Shown: positions 11,427-23,165, numbered from the stretch's first letter. The stretch: 64,000 bases of DNA from Cavia porcellus (GCF_034190915.1 NW_026947496.1:25824001-25888000); one strand, 5' to 3'. Numbers and translations: made by a program. Notes: generated by a model not told the origin, from the sequence alone.

Positions 11427-11765
11427 GTCTCTTGTTTTTTTCCAAATAGTTGTTCATGTCTTCTCATACAGTGAATTCATACAAAACAACATAGTATAAA
11501 ACTTATCTGAACAGAATGAGGAAGGCTTTTGAGGTCTTCAAAACTAGACAATAGGGAAGTCACTAATGGCTGTCGTAGAGTCTCTCATTCTCTTCAAAAT
11601 AGCTGTCCATACCTTCATGTATGTAGAAATTAAATTTAAAAAAGAGTAAAATCACTCTGACTAAAGAATGACAGTATTGCTGGATTTCATATCATGATGC
11701 TATGGAACCAGCACTGGGAACTATAGTGTCTCTTTTTCTTCAAAATAGTTGTTCATTTCATCATG
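11427..11765 (+). repeat. Degenerate tandem array, about 150-bp unit, three copies
   Basis: A core of about 33 bp recurs three times at even spacing. At 11427 it reads GTCTCTTG...CCAAATAGTTGTTCAT. At 11580 it reads GTCTCTCATTC...TCAAAATAGCTGTCCAT. At 11728 it reads GTCTCTTTTTC...TCAAAATAGTTGTTCAT. The offsets are 153 and 148 bp. Weaker likeness extends outside the cores (AACCAGTG and AACCAGCA upstream; TCATGT with A-rich DNA downstream). It could be a small tandem duplication or part of an unrecognised element. No coding potential. Confidence 0.55.
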
Positions 11766-12289
11766 TGCTTTCTCATCACTTTCAATTAAAAATATATAGG
11801 AATCTGAAATCTTCTAGGACTTTGGGTTTTAAAAAATACTTACTTGTTTCCATGGTTTATTTTCTTGTAGGAAATGCATTTTAAATGATCATAAACTCCC
11901 TATAAAATGTGTTAATATAGTATAAATAGTACTGAAAATTACTGCTTGTGAGATCTCATCAAAATTTGAAAAATTTATTGCACCGATTGATAACAAAATT
12001 AACGAGCTGTCTGAAGACTGCTACTAAATCTGAGATATGGTGTCCAGATTCACTGTTCTAAAACATGAAATATAATACTAAAATATATGCAGAAGAAAGT
12101 AAAGTCTGAAAGGATAAACTATCCATACATTATTTTGTTTTAAATAATAATAGTAACATAAGTTACCTTATGATTATTTATTTTGCCACAATCTATATTT
12201 GAATGAGTGTATGTAAAATAGCATTTCATAAACAAAACACCACAACCCATTATCTAACATGACTTTACATCAATACTCCATTGAGATAT
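11766..12289. other. Unassigned AT-rich stretch
   Basis: Gene-free AT-rich sequence between the tandem array and the ancient L1 end. No feature recognised. Confidence 0.5.
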
Positions 12290-12632
12290 TCTGTTTATAT
12301 GTTCTTATCCAAATTCAGATCAAGAACAAGGAGAGAGAATTCTTAGAGCAGTGAAAATGCTGTGCATAGTACTGTAATGGTGTGTACATGGCATTATATA
12401 TTTGTCAAAACTCATGAAATGTACATTTTAGGAGTGAATCCACTGTAAACAGCGGGGTCTGTATGATCATGTGTCAGTGCAGGTGCATTAACCATAACAA
12501 ATGGACCTCTTGGTTTGGGTCTGTTGGAAGTGGGGTACACTCTGCATATGTAGATACCGGAAGCATAAAGGAAATCTCTGTACTCTTCCCTCAATTTTGC
12601 TATGAACCTAAAAGGGTTCTAAAATAAAGTCT
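12290..12632 (+). mobile_element. Ancient L1M 3' UTR end
   Basis: Signature blocks of the 3' end of old mammalian L1M elements occur in order. They include GGTGTGTACATGGCATTATA and ATTTGTCAAAACTCATGAAA, then GAGTGAATCCACTGTAAAC and CATGTGTCAGTGCAGGTGCA. Next come GGAAATCTCTGTACTCTTCC and CTCAATTTTGCTATGAACCT, ending TTCTAAAATAAAGTCTA. The final AATAAA is the element's own polyadenylation signal. It is a 5'-truncated copy with no open frame retained. Confidence 0.85.
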
Positions 12633-15250
12633 AGGTTTTTTTAAGGATAGTGAAAGCAACTACATTTTCAAAACATGAGGAAGAACCCCTTATTTCTCTT
12701 CTAATGGAGGCCTTAGATGAAGAAAGCCAAAAGAAAAGCATTGTAAGATTGCTATGGATTTATAGGAACTTTATGCTCCAGCCCATTTCAAATGAAAACA
12801 GGTTGTAAAAAGATTTTGCACACAAATGGACAATAGAAGCATTATTGACACTAGGTGCCAAAATGTCTAAGACCTCTTCAAAAGTATTTACTTTTTCATG
12901 CAGTTATTACCCTTGATAGGAACATCATTTTTCATTTTGAGAGCAAATATGAAAAAATGCAAACAACCAATTACATTGGAATATTATTAATAACCAATTT
13001 TGACATTTCTTCAAATTAAAAATTTATTTTAATGAATTCACAGCTTTTAAAACAACAAATTTTTCATATAACTCGAGTTAGAAATGGTAACCAGGAGAGT
13101 ATGACAACAGCTTTACAATGCAGAATCATTTAAGGAAGACTGTGGACAGAGTGCTTTACAGTCTAGCAAAGAAATATTCTTCCTACCTGATTTAGACATT
13201 CTGGATTTTAAATCTCATATATACATGTTGGCCTTTTCAGAATGAGTGGCCATCTGTTTTTAGTTAATTTTAAAATATAAGGCATTTGGTCTCCAAAATA
13301 TATATTTTTTCCATTCTTTAAATTCTAGCATTAGGGATAAACTCAGGGAAATTGCTACATGCTAGGAACAAAAGCAAATAATCCCAAACTTTTCTAACTC
13401 AGCCACACAAATCTGTCACTTTAAATCTTCTTAACAGCTGGGTTCTTAGGAGAAAGATCCTGGAATGCAGGGGCATGTTGAGTAAAGTAGTGTCCCAAGC
13501 TGTTAACCTCCTTTTGTCTGACCACAGAAGGTGCCTTCTGAGTTGAGAACCTTTTCTGGGATGGCTTTGGCTACTGATGGCTGCAGTGAGGATGACCTAC
13601 CTGCGACTTTGGCTTACTGCCATCGGTCCCTGTACCTCAGAAGCTTGCCTGAGACCTGACTTTGCTTTTACTAAAGCATCATAAAGAAGCAGCAGACACA
13701 CTGCTGTAACTTTTGGGGACCATTACTTTCCTGGGCATTGGTGTGCTATAACAGGCATTTTATTCACAGAATTCTCCCTAAAATATTGTTTCTTCACTTG
13801 AATTGCAGCATTGGTATCTTGCACTAATGGTTGGTTGTTTATATGTTTAACATTACTCCAAGTCAGCTTTTTGGTTTGTTTAGCAATAGCTGTCAAAAGC
13901 AAGGTTGCTTTAAAAAGATGGCAGTTTTAACAATTACAACAAATAGCCATCTTAAATTTTTTTATTTTTCATTGCAGCTAACATTGAATTCATGTCTCAT
14001 TCACCCTACAAAAGCACCATACCACTCACCTACACCTCTAGTGCTCAGTTATCTTACTACCCTATCCCTGAACATAGCATGGCTGCAAACCTTTGAAGAC
14101 CTTCTTTGCCAAGAAGGAAAGCTAATAAATAACAAGTTCAAGAAATTAGGTGCTCTATTTCCTCTGTACTAACTGAATGCACAATTCAGTAGCTGGAAAG
14201 GAGTACACCTTTGAATGCCAGCATGTTTGGGCTGTCTAGAGCAGTAGACCCTCTTTCTTCCTGGCTGTGTTTCTCCAGGAAAATCTTATTGGCATTTGTG
14301 CAGGAAGAGACTTCTTTGCGGACTGGTTACTGAACGCATTCCAGGATAAGGAACTTTCTTTCCTCACACACATCGTGTCCCCTATAAGACACAATGCCAT
14401 TGCAGAGGGGAAAGTTTGTCCTTATAGATTGCATTGGCCTAATTTATAAGCATTAGCACTGAATCACAGTGTTCTATAAACTGCTTAATAGTTGATGAGT
14501 CAGGACACATCATTAGCCCTTTTGAGTGGGAATTAAGTGTACTTTTTATCTCGGTGCTAGTACTTAAGATTTGTAGTACTTACTATTTGCCTTCCTAATG
14601 AGGAACTGATACATGTACAGAATGAATCCTAATTCCTTTTTTATCCACTCTCTTTCCCATTTCCCTCGATCTATCTCTTTATCTCTTTCCTTGTTTTTTA
14701 TGTTTGCAATACATTATATTTCTATTCCTTGTGTGAATCTGGTGCCTGTATGCAGCACCTTCGAATTCCTGTTTTCATCCCTTGTCCATCCCTTTATCTT
14801 TTAGTTCCTTTCACCATGTCTCCACAGCCTGTTATCAATCTTTCAGTTTGCTCTTTATTTGTACTTTGAGTGATAAAGTTCCATGTTGCTGTCTTTGTGA
14901 CTCATGAGCCACCTCCCTCTCCACACATTTCTGTCATCATCCGTGGAAAGTGAGTGAACACCATGTCAGGAAGGTTGTTGGGAGCCTGTTAGATGTCTTC
15001 ATGATGACACCCTCTAGGACATCTGCTGGAGAAAACTGTTTCACTTTTTAAATATATACAGATGGAAATCTATTCTTTAACACTTACAGTGATTTAATAC
15101 AAGGATCACCATTGTTACAAATGAGTTTTAATACTTAAGATCAAAATTGTAGTAGGGTTACAAAGCCTAAGTAAACTATGTAACAGGGTTGCATATTACC
15201 ATTAAAAGACAAAAAGGGTAAGTTCTGTAAGAGACATATGACTGACTCTA
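12633..15250. other. Mostly unique non-coding stretch
   Basis: Gene-free. A weak echo of L1 ORF2 3' sequence occurs near 12815-12880 (GCACACAAATGG, then TAGAAGCATTATTGACA). The blocks at 13430-13700 and 14180-14500 have balanced composition and no repeat signature, so they are unique-looking. The open frame at 13831-14172 (113 codons) has no recognisable domain and its reading frame is not supported by anything nearby. Confidence 0.5.
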
Positions 15251-15254
15251 AGTA

Positions 15255-15420
15255 ACTGCTTTGGGGAGCTGGATTTAATCATAATCTCATCAGGCCTTGG
15301 GTTTCTCATCTACAAGATGACAGATTTCCATATTACCATGTTTAAACTTCAGCCTTTCTGTAGTGTTCAGTTCATCTATATAAAGATCAAATAATAGCAA
15401 TAACTGCTAACCTAAACATA
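15255..15420 (+). mobile_element. Possible MIR SINE
   Basis: CCTTGGGTTTCTCATCTACA followed by AGATGACAGATTTCC resembles the MIR 'cctcagtttcctcatctgtaaaatgggaat' region, with AAATAATAGCAATAACTGCT after it in place of 'aataatagtacctacct'. Divergence is high. Confidence 0.4.
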
Positions 15421-18339
15421 AGTGTCTCCAGATTGCAAACTGTCTCCAGAGCTGGATTACAGAAAAATGATCAACCAACTCTCATTGTCATACTAGTGCC
15501 TTAATAACTATACTAAAGAAACATTCACATAAGGTTAACATATAATTCTGGCTCAGGTAGCAATGACACTGCTTTACTGGTGGCTCACATTTCTTGCAGA
15601 AGTTACAAGATGATGGTTTATGTCACGATAATATGAATTACCATGAATTCGTTCAGTTCTTTCTTATGTGTTGAATTGTGGTACACAATACAGAAAACCA
15701 CAAGGAGTCTAGACATTATTTAATACCATGGACTGCCAGATCACACTAGGAGCCCGTTAGCTGCTTTTCAGGGAGTTTGGAGGATGACTTAATTCAATAT
15801 GGAAGACAAGCGAGGCATTATGTGAACTCTTATCCTTTTTGTGCCCCTAGTAGAATGGATTAACAGTTCTCATTCCAGGAAAGGCTGAGAAAATCCAGCG
15901 CCTGTCAATAGTATGTTTATACTCGTTTTCTTAGTTTGAATTCTTCTTGATGTAGTTAATGAGTTCTGAGGATGAAGGGTTTTTTACTCTTTGACCTAAG
16001 GTGGTAAAATTCCAAAGGTGCTATGCATAAATAACTTTTGTTTCCTTCTTACATTCCCTTTTTGTACAGAGGTCCAACTTTATATCAGCCTCAGTGTTAG
16101 GGGTTTTTCACAAAAAGAGACTTGGATGCTCGAGGTACGTACCATATACTGCAGGGAGAACATCTATTCGTACAATTAATTGCAATTCAGAATAATTATT
16201 ATGGTAGAAGAACAGGCAGTAGTATAGAAAATAGAATATGCATTACAAATATCTAATATGCATTAGGAAAACTTCTGGATCTTCCATGCATGAACAGGTA
16301 GTATTTCAGAGAAAATAGTCGACTCCAGTGAAAATCTGACAGTAAACTGGAGTTTGAATGTATAGACAGGAGCAGTTGAGAAGGGTGGAGACCCCACAGG
16401 ATGAAGGTGGAGAGGGTGGGAAGCTTGGTATTGCTACTACAGGAATGATTTAAAGGGTCTGGAGCTTTTCACCATTGGGAAGACTGAGCTAAAGCTGGAT
16501 AACATTTTTGTGTTTCACTAAAGAGATGAGAGTCACAGTGGACCTTACTCTCCAGCATGGAGGTCATTTATTCTCTGGATAAATACGGACCCATCACTGG
16601 GTACCACACACAACCAGGTAACCGAGCAGTATTTTTCTGGAACTGCAGTTAAACACAGCAGTCTTAAGTAATTTAGAAATTTATTACTTGACGCAAATAT
16701 AAAGAACTAGCAAATGAATTTTTCAAAAGTTTTAGAGGTTAAACACAAGATTTTTAAAGAAATTTCTCTAAGGAAAGGGAAAGGTAAAGTCAAATGCCCA
16801 GAGCCTCTGAAGTTCTGGCTTAGCTGTCTTTGACTTGAGGGCTTTTTCAGCACCATGGTTCTGGAAGATTTTGTGGCCACTAAGAAAGTCTCTCACTTTG
16901 CTTTCAAAAATAAGTAACAAAAAAGAAAATGGATGAGCCAGTTTTCACAAGGAATAAAGTTTAGCTTCTGTGTGTGCGGGTGTGAGACAATCAAAAGTAT
17001 TTGCTACAAAATAATAAAATGTTCTTATGGATGTTGAAAAGCTCTGCTATTACAGTGCTTATGCTGCTGACCAAGGCTAAGGAGTAGAATAAAAGGATTC
17101 TTTGTTACATGAAAGAAGGTCCAGGAGTTTCAAATTACTCTCTAGAAAGTGAGAATTGTTAACAGTCCTTTAGCAAGCCACCTGCCCCCACAGGGAGCTT
17201 TCCACCAGCCTGAGGAGTTGATGACTAATATCCAGGCCATTTTGTCATGCTGAAAAACGACATTTTATATTATATTTCAGTACTATTATAAAATCACAGT
17301 AGTTAAATAAGGCATTATCCTAACGTGAAACCAAGAGAGATATGTAACAATAAGGATTATTTTCCCTTGGGTTTCTTATTCATAGCCCACATGGATATTA
17401 TTTAATTTTTAATGGAGAAATTGATAATCCTTTTATTTAAAATGATAGCTTCGAAAGAATTCAGTAACAAATGTCACATTCAGCACAAACTGAGTTCATA
17501 ATTACTTAGCTTAATTGAAAATATGGATAATACAAAAGGGAACATAAAAATCATTTAACTCATTATTGTTTCTGCAGGCCACTCAGGAAGATAAATTTTT
17601 TAGTTTTTAAAAATCAAGTGTGTAAATTCTGGCTCCTCATCAGAGGAGCCAAAAAGCCTTTGCTCATTTCTAAAGAAAAAGAATTTAGTCAGTAGGGGCA
17701 CAATAAAGATGTTAACAAAAATTGTGCTTTCTGTTCCTACTCTAGACATTTGAAATCTCTTTGGCTTTAGAAAATTTCCTTCATTGATCAACCTCTTTTG
17801 CATCCTGGTTAAAAAAAAAAAAGCATAAAAGTTTATCTACCTTCTGTGACTAAATATGACAGTGTCCATAAGTAAACATTTTATGCAGCTATGAGGTGGA
17901 ATCATCCTATTGGCTAGTGTTTATAAGTGACCCCTCACAGATTATGGAGATTTTCAGTTCTTCTAGATTGAAAGTGGCCAGTTTGTGCAGGTAAGCTTAT
18001 CATATGTTAGATAGATATTTCTACATCCTGAAATTAAAGTGGAATTCATGTTGTTTGAATTTTTCATCTATCCTTTTCATGATTTTCAGGTTTCCATGAC
18101 ATCACAACTGAGAAAAACAAAATTAACACGAATGAATTGCAGCCCCATCTGTCTCCAAAATTTAGAATATAGGAGATAAACAAAGAACAGCCGTATTACT
18201 ATTGTTTACACAGGACCATCACTAGCTGCTTGTATATTTCCCGCCACTCTTCCTCCCTTAGCACCATGTATTTGTAGAGATTTCCATGAGATGGTAGAAT
18301 TTTTCAAGATACAGTCATACTCTTACATCTGCCACCATG
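15421..18339. other. Unassigned non-coding stretch
   Basis: About 2.9 kb without a gene or a repeat I can name. A 67-codon minus-strand frame at 17600-17803 has no family signature. A short GC hairpin at 17630-17651 is listed separately, and an A12 run starts near 17809. Confidence 0.5.
17630..17651. repeat. 9-bp hairpin (GC-rich stem, 4-nt loop)
   Basis: TGGCTCCTC, loop ATCA, GAGGAGCCA. It is a perfect stem in otherwise AT-rich DNA and is followed by AAAA. It resembles a bacterial terminator only superficially, and in a mammalian context it has no assigned function. Confidence 0.7.
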
Positions 18340-18600
18340 AAAAACAGAGGTCCACGGTCTTTGTTTTCTTTAAAGGACCAAGGAGTGAGCAGCACTGCGT
18401 GCTTTCAGGCCACGAGGTTGCTGTCACTTTGAATCAATGCTGCTAATGTAGCAGCTGCAGACAGCATGTAATTGAATGAGCATCACGGTGTTCCTATAAA
18501 CGTTCATTTACAAACACAAGCTGGATGGTGGATTTGGCACACGGACCCCGATCTAAATGACTGTGTTATTTAATCATTTGTCTACTTCAGAGAACAATGA
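18340..18600. other. Candidate conserved non-coding block
   Basis: A repeat-free block of balanced composition, with homeodomain-type TAAT/ATTA cores, a CAGCTG E-box and the motif GCTGCTAATGTAGCAGCTGC, itself an inverted repeat. TTCATTTACAAACACAAGC resembles a forkhead-type TGTTTAC site in antisense. This texture is common in conserved enhancers. Conservation cannot be judged from one sequence, so this is a pointer only. Confidence 0.3.
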
Positions 18601-19549
18601 AGTCTGAGAAGACTAGAATTCATATCACCATTTTGCTTTTCTTTTCAAATGCTTATAACTTTGGAAATACATTAAATTGATGTGTGTTCACATTTCAGAC
18701 ATTTTAATGGGTCTACTTACTACCATTAGAATCCTGACTTGAACAGCATGTATATGCATGGGGCAAAATTTTGAAACATACAAAAGGGCAAACAATAAAT
18801 CTCCTCAGTTACCAGATTCTCTTCCCGAAGCACTGTGTATCCCTTTCTTGTGCAGTCTTCCAGCTATTGCCCATGAATATCTATGATTCATTCGGAAATC
18901 TTTGATAAACAATGTCATTTTTTACTGATTCTTGTTCTTATTGTGTTTTTTTGGGGGGGAGGGTGTAATATTTGGTAGTTTCTTATTTTAAGACTGGCAT
19001 GAAAATTGTAGATGTATTTAGTGCAGCATGATATTTTGATATTTATATACACTGTGGAATAATTAAATCAAAATAATAAATCCATCTCTTGCATATTTAG
19101 TTTTCAGAAATACATAAAAATTAATAAGCCTTCAAATTTATTCACATTTGAATTACATATAGCATTTATACTATTTGAAATCTTATTTAAGTGCCTCCTT
19201 TCTTTTATTCTACATTTTGTGATTGCACCTGGAATTAGTAAGGTTGAAAGAGTAGACAACCTTCTCTATCATGCGTGTGTTGGTGTTAATAGTTCTTAAT
19301 GTCATTCAGACTTTTCCTTTTTATTGTCTTGTTTTTAATCAGATCTGAAAGTCTATTTTGTGAGGGTATAACTTATTTCCTAAATGACTCTTATTAAGTT
19401 TTATTTCTCACATCGTATTTAATGTTTTATTTTAACATACTTCTTTATTAGTTTTTGCATTCATTCTTTTCGTTCCATTGGGTAGAATGATACTCTTTTA
19501 CTGGTTTGAAACTTATGTATTCTATTCTTCACCTCCTAGTATTTTCACA

Positions 19550-19622
19550 CTTTTTTTTTTTTTTTGCAGTAAAGGGGATTGAACCGAGAATTTTGGATTG
19601 AACTATATTCCCAGTCCTACTT
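19550..19622 (-). mobile_element. ID-like SINE nested in L1 (antisense)
   Basis: A run of 16 T (the A-tail on the minus strand) is followed by GCAGTAAAGGGGATTGAACC, then TTGAACTATATTCCCAGTCC. This is the antisense ID pattern 'gtaccggggat-gaacc...gagctatatccccagcc'. It interrupts L1-derived sequence. Confidence 0.6.
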
Positions 19623-19805
19623 TAAATTTTTAGTGATTGAATAATATCCCACTGTATTCAACATTGTCTTTATTCATTCATCTATGGAGGGGGACTTGAA
19701 TTGTTTAGCTTCTTTGCTACTGCAAATATGCTACAATAAATATGGGAATCAAGATCTTTTTTATTTCTTATCTCTCCTCTTTCTCTTTCCTCTCTCTTAT
19801 TCTCT

Positions 19806-19808
<3 letters not shown>

Positions 19809-19863
<55 letters not shown>

Positions 19864-19873
19864 ACTCTCTCTC
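19809..19873. repeat. (TC)n microsatellite
   Basis: An uninterrupted TC run of about 49 bases (19809-19857) is followed by a slightly interrupted continuation. It lies inside the antisense L1 between the blocks AGATCTTTTTTATTTC and CTAGATATATACCCC, so it expanded after the L1 inserted. Confidence 0.95.
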
Positions 19874-20142
19874 TGTATTTTGCTTTCTAGATATATACCC
19901 CAAAAGATACTAGTTTCATTTTAAATTTTTTAAGGAAAATCCATACTGTATTTCATGATGAACACATTCTCACCAAGTCTTCCTTATCTCTAGTATTTGT
20001 TATCTTTTGACTGTAACTAACCTCATAAGCCTTAACGAGATAGTTATCTCATTGCGGTTCAGTTTGCATTTCTCTGATAATTAAGAATATTGAGCACTTT
20101 TTCATAAATCTGTTGCCATTTGTATGTCTTCTCTGGAAAAAT

Positions 20143-20283
20143 ACAGGCTACAAAAGATAAGTAAAAATATAGGACTATATCACTGAAAAGTTTCCATACA
20201 GCAAAGGAAACAATCAACAAAATGAAATGACAATTTGTGAAGTGGCAGAAAATATTTTCAAATTATGTTTATGATAAGAGGTG
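20143..20283 (+). mobile_element. L1 inverted 5' segment, part 1
   Basis: Plus-strand L1 ORF2 sequence: CAGGCTACAAAAGATAAGTA, AATATAGGACTATATCACTG, then TACAGCAAAGGAAACAATCA and GGCAGAAAATATTTTCAAAT. In intact L1 this region lies just upstream of the block that starts the minus-strand segment at 20142. The two parts therefore meet head to head, as expected for L1 5' inversion by twin priming. It continues at 21109. Confidence 0.75.
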
Positions 20284-21108
20284 TATGTGTAGGAGAAATG
20301 AATTACATGTTATTCTTTGTTTTCACACCACAGCACACAATACAGAAGGTTTCTATGACCCCCAAAGGGTGTGGGAATTTCTCCTTATTAGCAAAGGAGC
20401 AATGTCCTCTGCAGTGGACACCACCTTATGTCTTCTACGGCAATTCAATTGCAACACTGTCTATGGGAGTCAGAGCTAGATGCCACAGGTCGAGGGCTCA
20501 GGCTCCAGTGCCATCCCCTTCCCCATTTCAGATGCCCGTCACAAGCCCCAGGTTATTTTACCTGTATTTCTGGTTTGCTAGAAATTATTTTCTACAATCC
20601 CCTCTTAGGTTTGATTAATTTGTGTAAGCAGCTTGTAGAACTCAAAAACCTTACACCTACCAGGTTTTCATAAAGAATATTACAAAACATAGACATAGAT
20701 GTATAAAGAAAGTATGGGGAAGGGAAATGGGGCTTCTCTGATGCCTGTGGGCACGTCACCCTCTGGGAATCTCCACATATGCTGTTATCCAGAACGCTAT
20801 AGTTTTCTATGGAAGCTTCAGTCACATGTGCAATTGATTACATACTAGTCCACTGGGGAGCGATGTAAGTCTCAGACCATCTACCTTCCCTTCAAGTTGG
20901 GGGTGGGAATGAAAGTACAAACCCTATAACCGTGCCATAGGGTGTCCTTAGATTCAGCCCCCATCCTGGACACACTTAGAGTTTGCCAGCCATCACTCCT
21001 CTCATGGATGCAATAGAAGACACTGATCACTTTGATGATTCCAAGGAGTTTACTACGACACATGAGAAAAAACCAAATGTATGTTTCACAATGTCACAGG
21101 GCCAATAA
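20284..21108 (-). mobile_element. Old LTR-like element inserted in the inverted L1 segment
   Basis: About 825 bp of non-L1 DNA splits the inverted L1 segment. Plus-strand blocks include TTTGATTAATTTGTGTAAGC, TAGAACTCAAAAACCTTACA, CATAAAGAATATTACAAAAC and CACGTCACCCTCTGGGAATC. TCAAGTTGGGGGTGGGAATG and AGCCCCCATCCTGGACAC follow. I recall these as antisense pieces of a widespread mammalian LTR-type element whose sense strand has a 'tataataaacc' polyadenylation region. The family name is not certain. Open frames inside (20237-20673, 20592-20825) are not genes. Confidence 0.55.
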
Positions 21109-21240
21109 TCAAAGCATACAAGGAACTCATACAAATCAGCAGGAAACAAACAAAAAAGCTATTGACATGGGTAAGAAAGTTGGACAGACACAAGAAGATA
21201 CACGCATCAAATAAATTATTTAGTCTATATTATTTTGCAC
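21109..21240 (+). mobile_element. L1 inverted 5' segment, part 2
   Basis: CAAAGCATACAAGGAACTCA, TACAAATCAGCAGGAAACAA and ATTGACATGGGTAAGAAAGT, then GACAGACACAAGAAGATACA, match L1 ORF2 just 3' of part 1 ('atataaggaactcaaacaaatcaacaagaaaaaaac...aaagtgggcaaaggacatgaacagacacttctcaaaagaagacata'). It ends close to the consensus position where the minus-strand segment at 20142 begins. Confidence 0.7.
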
Positions 21241-23036
21241 ATGAAGACATGCAAATGTTAAAAAGTTACTTAGTTTATATTATTTTTCATAGGAGATGAA
21301 TTCAGAAACATGCAGAGTCCTCTAGACTTAGTTTAGCCAATCATTTATTTGTCTGTACAGTTCTCTGATGGGAGCTTTTCTACCCTTAAGCACTATGAAT
21401 ATAGTAATTTAAATATTTCTTATGTCCTGGGCTGTATTTTAAATCTGATTTTCATTGAATTTTGTCCTTTGTATGCTATTATTTAGTCTCTATCTCTGGG
21501 ATCTTTTAGAGTTTTATTTTCAACCCTTATTCCCTTAAGTTTTACCTAGTCGTGGAGTGTTTTTCTCATTTGTTTATTCGGTGGCAGTCCATGAGCACTT
21601 TTGATAAGATGTTCTGGTTCTTCATACAATGCTGTCCAGCTGAGGAGACGTGGAGCCAAATGCTCCTAGGATTGCAGTTCTGGGCATGGTTTTTTTGCAT
21701 CATTTTCATCATGTCCCAATGTGGTAATTGGAATTCTTTATTATATAAATTTATCTTCAAGACTGTAGCTGTGTCAACCAAATCAAAATGGAATAAAAGA
21801 AAGCAGAAATATTACAAAACTGCTATGTTAAATTGGAAGACACCCATTTCATTTTACCAAACAATAATCTTTGTCTTGGGGAAATGCTATGCTATGGTTG
21901 TTTTCCTAAAGAAAGAACCATGTATCTTGATCTCTACCCTGGAATTGTCAGGAGCTTCACAATTATGTCTTTTCTTAATCTTCTTCAAATTAAGTTCTTA
22001 GGCAAAACTCCATATCCCATATTTGTTTACTGTCTCATGCTTGGGAAAAAGAGAAAAAATATTACCTTCTCATTCGTATATTGTTCCGACATTCCCAGTG
22101 GTGTTTCTTCCTTTCTCATTTCTCATTACACAGATAAAGCAGGAAAGATTCATTGCTCAGTTGATGAGGAAGCCTGAATTTCTCTGACTTCACTGCTAAT
22201 AATGTTCTCAACCGTGATCTGATCGTTTCAAGACCTGAGAGAAATAAAAAACGCTTCTCCTTGAAAGCATTGCTTGGAAACCCTTGGGACAGTGGATAAA
22301 TGGACTAATTCAGAGGAAAAGGGGTAACTGCCTTATGATGTAGAGGAATCATAGAGTGAATACATAGTGCTTGTTTCCTATCCCCTGAGAAATGATGATG
22401 AGATTTTCAGATGTATTCTTGCTAATATGGAACATAAATTGGGAGGAATATGTTCTATTGTACTTAAATTTTTTTTCTAAATTACTTTCAGCACAGAGCA
22501 TAAAAAGTTCAAAACGTGATTCAAAAGATTTTTAACCATTATGCTAAAACGTCATGTGTTACTTTTGCCATATATTTAATACTGCTTAAATGTTTTTCAT
22601 TAAGCAATATATTCAAGGTAAATTTATTTCATATATATTTATTTCAAGCGAAAAATGTTTTCTATATCATTAGAAGGAGCACAGAGGAAAGAGGGGATGT
22701 CTTTCATTACATTTCTTGTTCAGACAAGAGGCATCATTAGTATGGAGACACTGGCCTGGCGTTAGCCTCCAGAGCTCTTTGGTTAGATTTCCACTTGGAA
22801 TTAAATAGGAGAAACAACCCAAGCCTTGAGGCTTCAGGGCCGGATAGACAATGCTGATAAATGTATAACAAAACACAGACAGAATATTAATTCCAAAAGT
22901 ACCAAACTATCTCAGAAAGTAACCAAAAATTAAATCCTCTAGAGTCAAATACATGAGAATTGCATATTGAGGTTGGGCTTTTGCTAAGGGGATTCATGGA
23001 GTCTTGTTTGTTTAGATATATCTATGTCCACAGAAT
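21241..23036. other. Unassigned non-coding stretch
   Basis: About 1.8 kb. Overlapping plus-strand frames at 21552-22001 (149 codons) and 21833-22177 (114 codons) are the longest plus-strand frames in the window. They are AT-driven, rich in F, C, W and K, and match no family I recognise. I do not call a gene. No named repeat is seen. Confidence 0.45.
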
Positions 23037-23165
23037 CTTTCATGAAATATTTATTGGGCACCTACTGTCTGAGGAGTAGCAATGCTGGAGACATAGTGAC
23101 AGATCTAAGATAAATCAGGCATGGACTTGATTTATAGTGTAAGAGAGCAGAGAGGCTACGTAATA
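23037..23165 (+). mobile_element. L2-like LINE fragment
   Basis: ATGAAATATTTATTGGGCAC followed by CTACTGTCTGAGGAG, CAATGCTGGAGACATAGTGA and a GGACTTGATTTATAGTGTAA block follow the L2 3'-end pattern 'atttattgagcacctactatgtgccaggcac...ctggagatacagtgaacaagacag...gagcttacagtctag'. Confidence 0.5.

Larger units (their letters stand above)
18946..20142 (-). mobile_element. L1 3' segment of a 5'-inverted (twin-primed) insertion
   Basis: Read on the minus strand, this is the 3' part of L1 ORF2 plus 3' UTR. On the plus strand, antisense ORF2 blocks appear in order: TGCTACAATAAATATGGGAA, AGATATATACCCCAAAAGAT, CCATACTGTATTTCATGATG, GAGATAGTTATCTCATTGCG and TTTGCATTTCTCTGATAATT. ATTTGTATGTCTTCTCTGG ends the series. 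Further left, GCAGCATGATATTTTGATAT resembles old L1 3' UTR. The reading frame is destroyed. It is interrupted by an ID SINE (19550-19622) and a CT microsatellite. Its 5' partner lies inverted at 20143 onward. Confidence 0.8.

Noticed and set aside
12617..12632. AATAAA as the end of a host gene
   Set aside because: It is the terminal polyadenylation signal of an L1M element, in its standard sequence context.
17630..17651. Rho-independent terminator
   Set aside because: The hairpin shape fits superficially but the DNA is mammalian and no T-run follows on the same strand.
21552..22177. Plus-strand frames of 149 and 114 codons as a gene
   Set aside because: They overlap in different frames, have low-complexity AT-driven composition, and show no splice, promoter or family signal.
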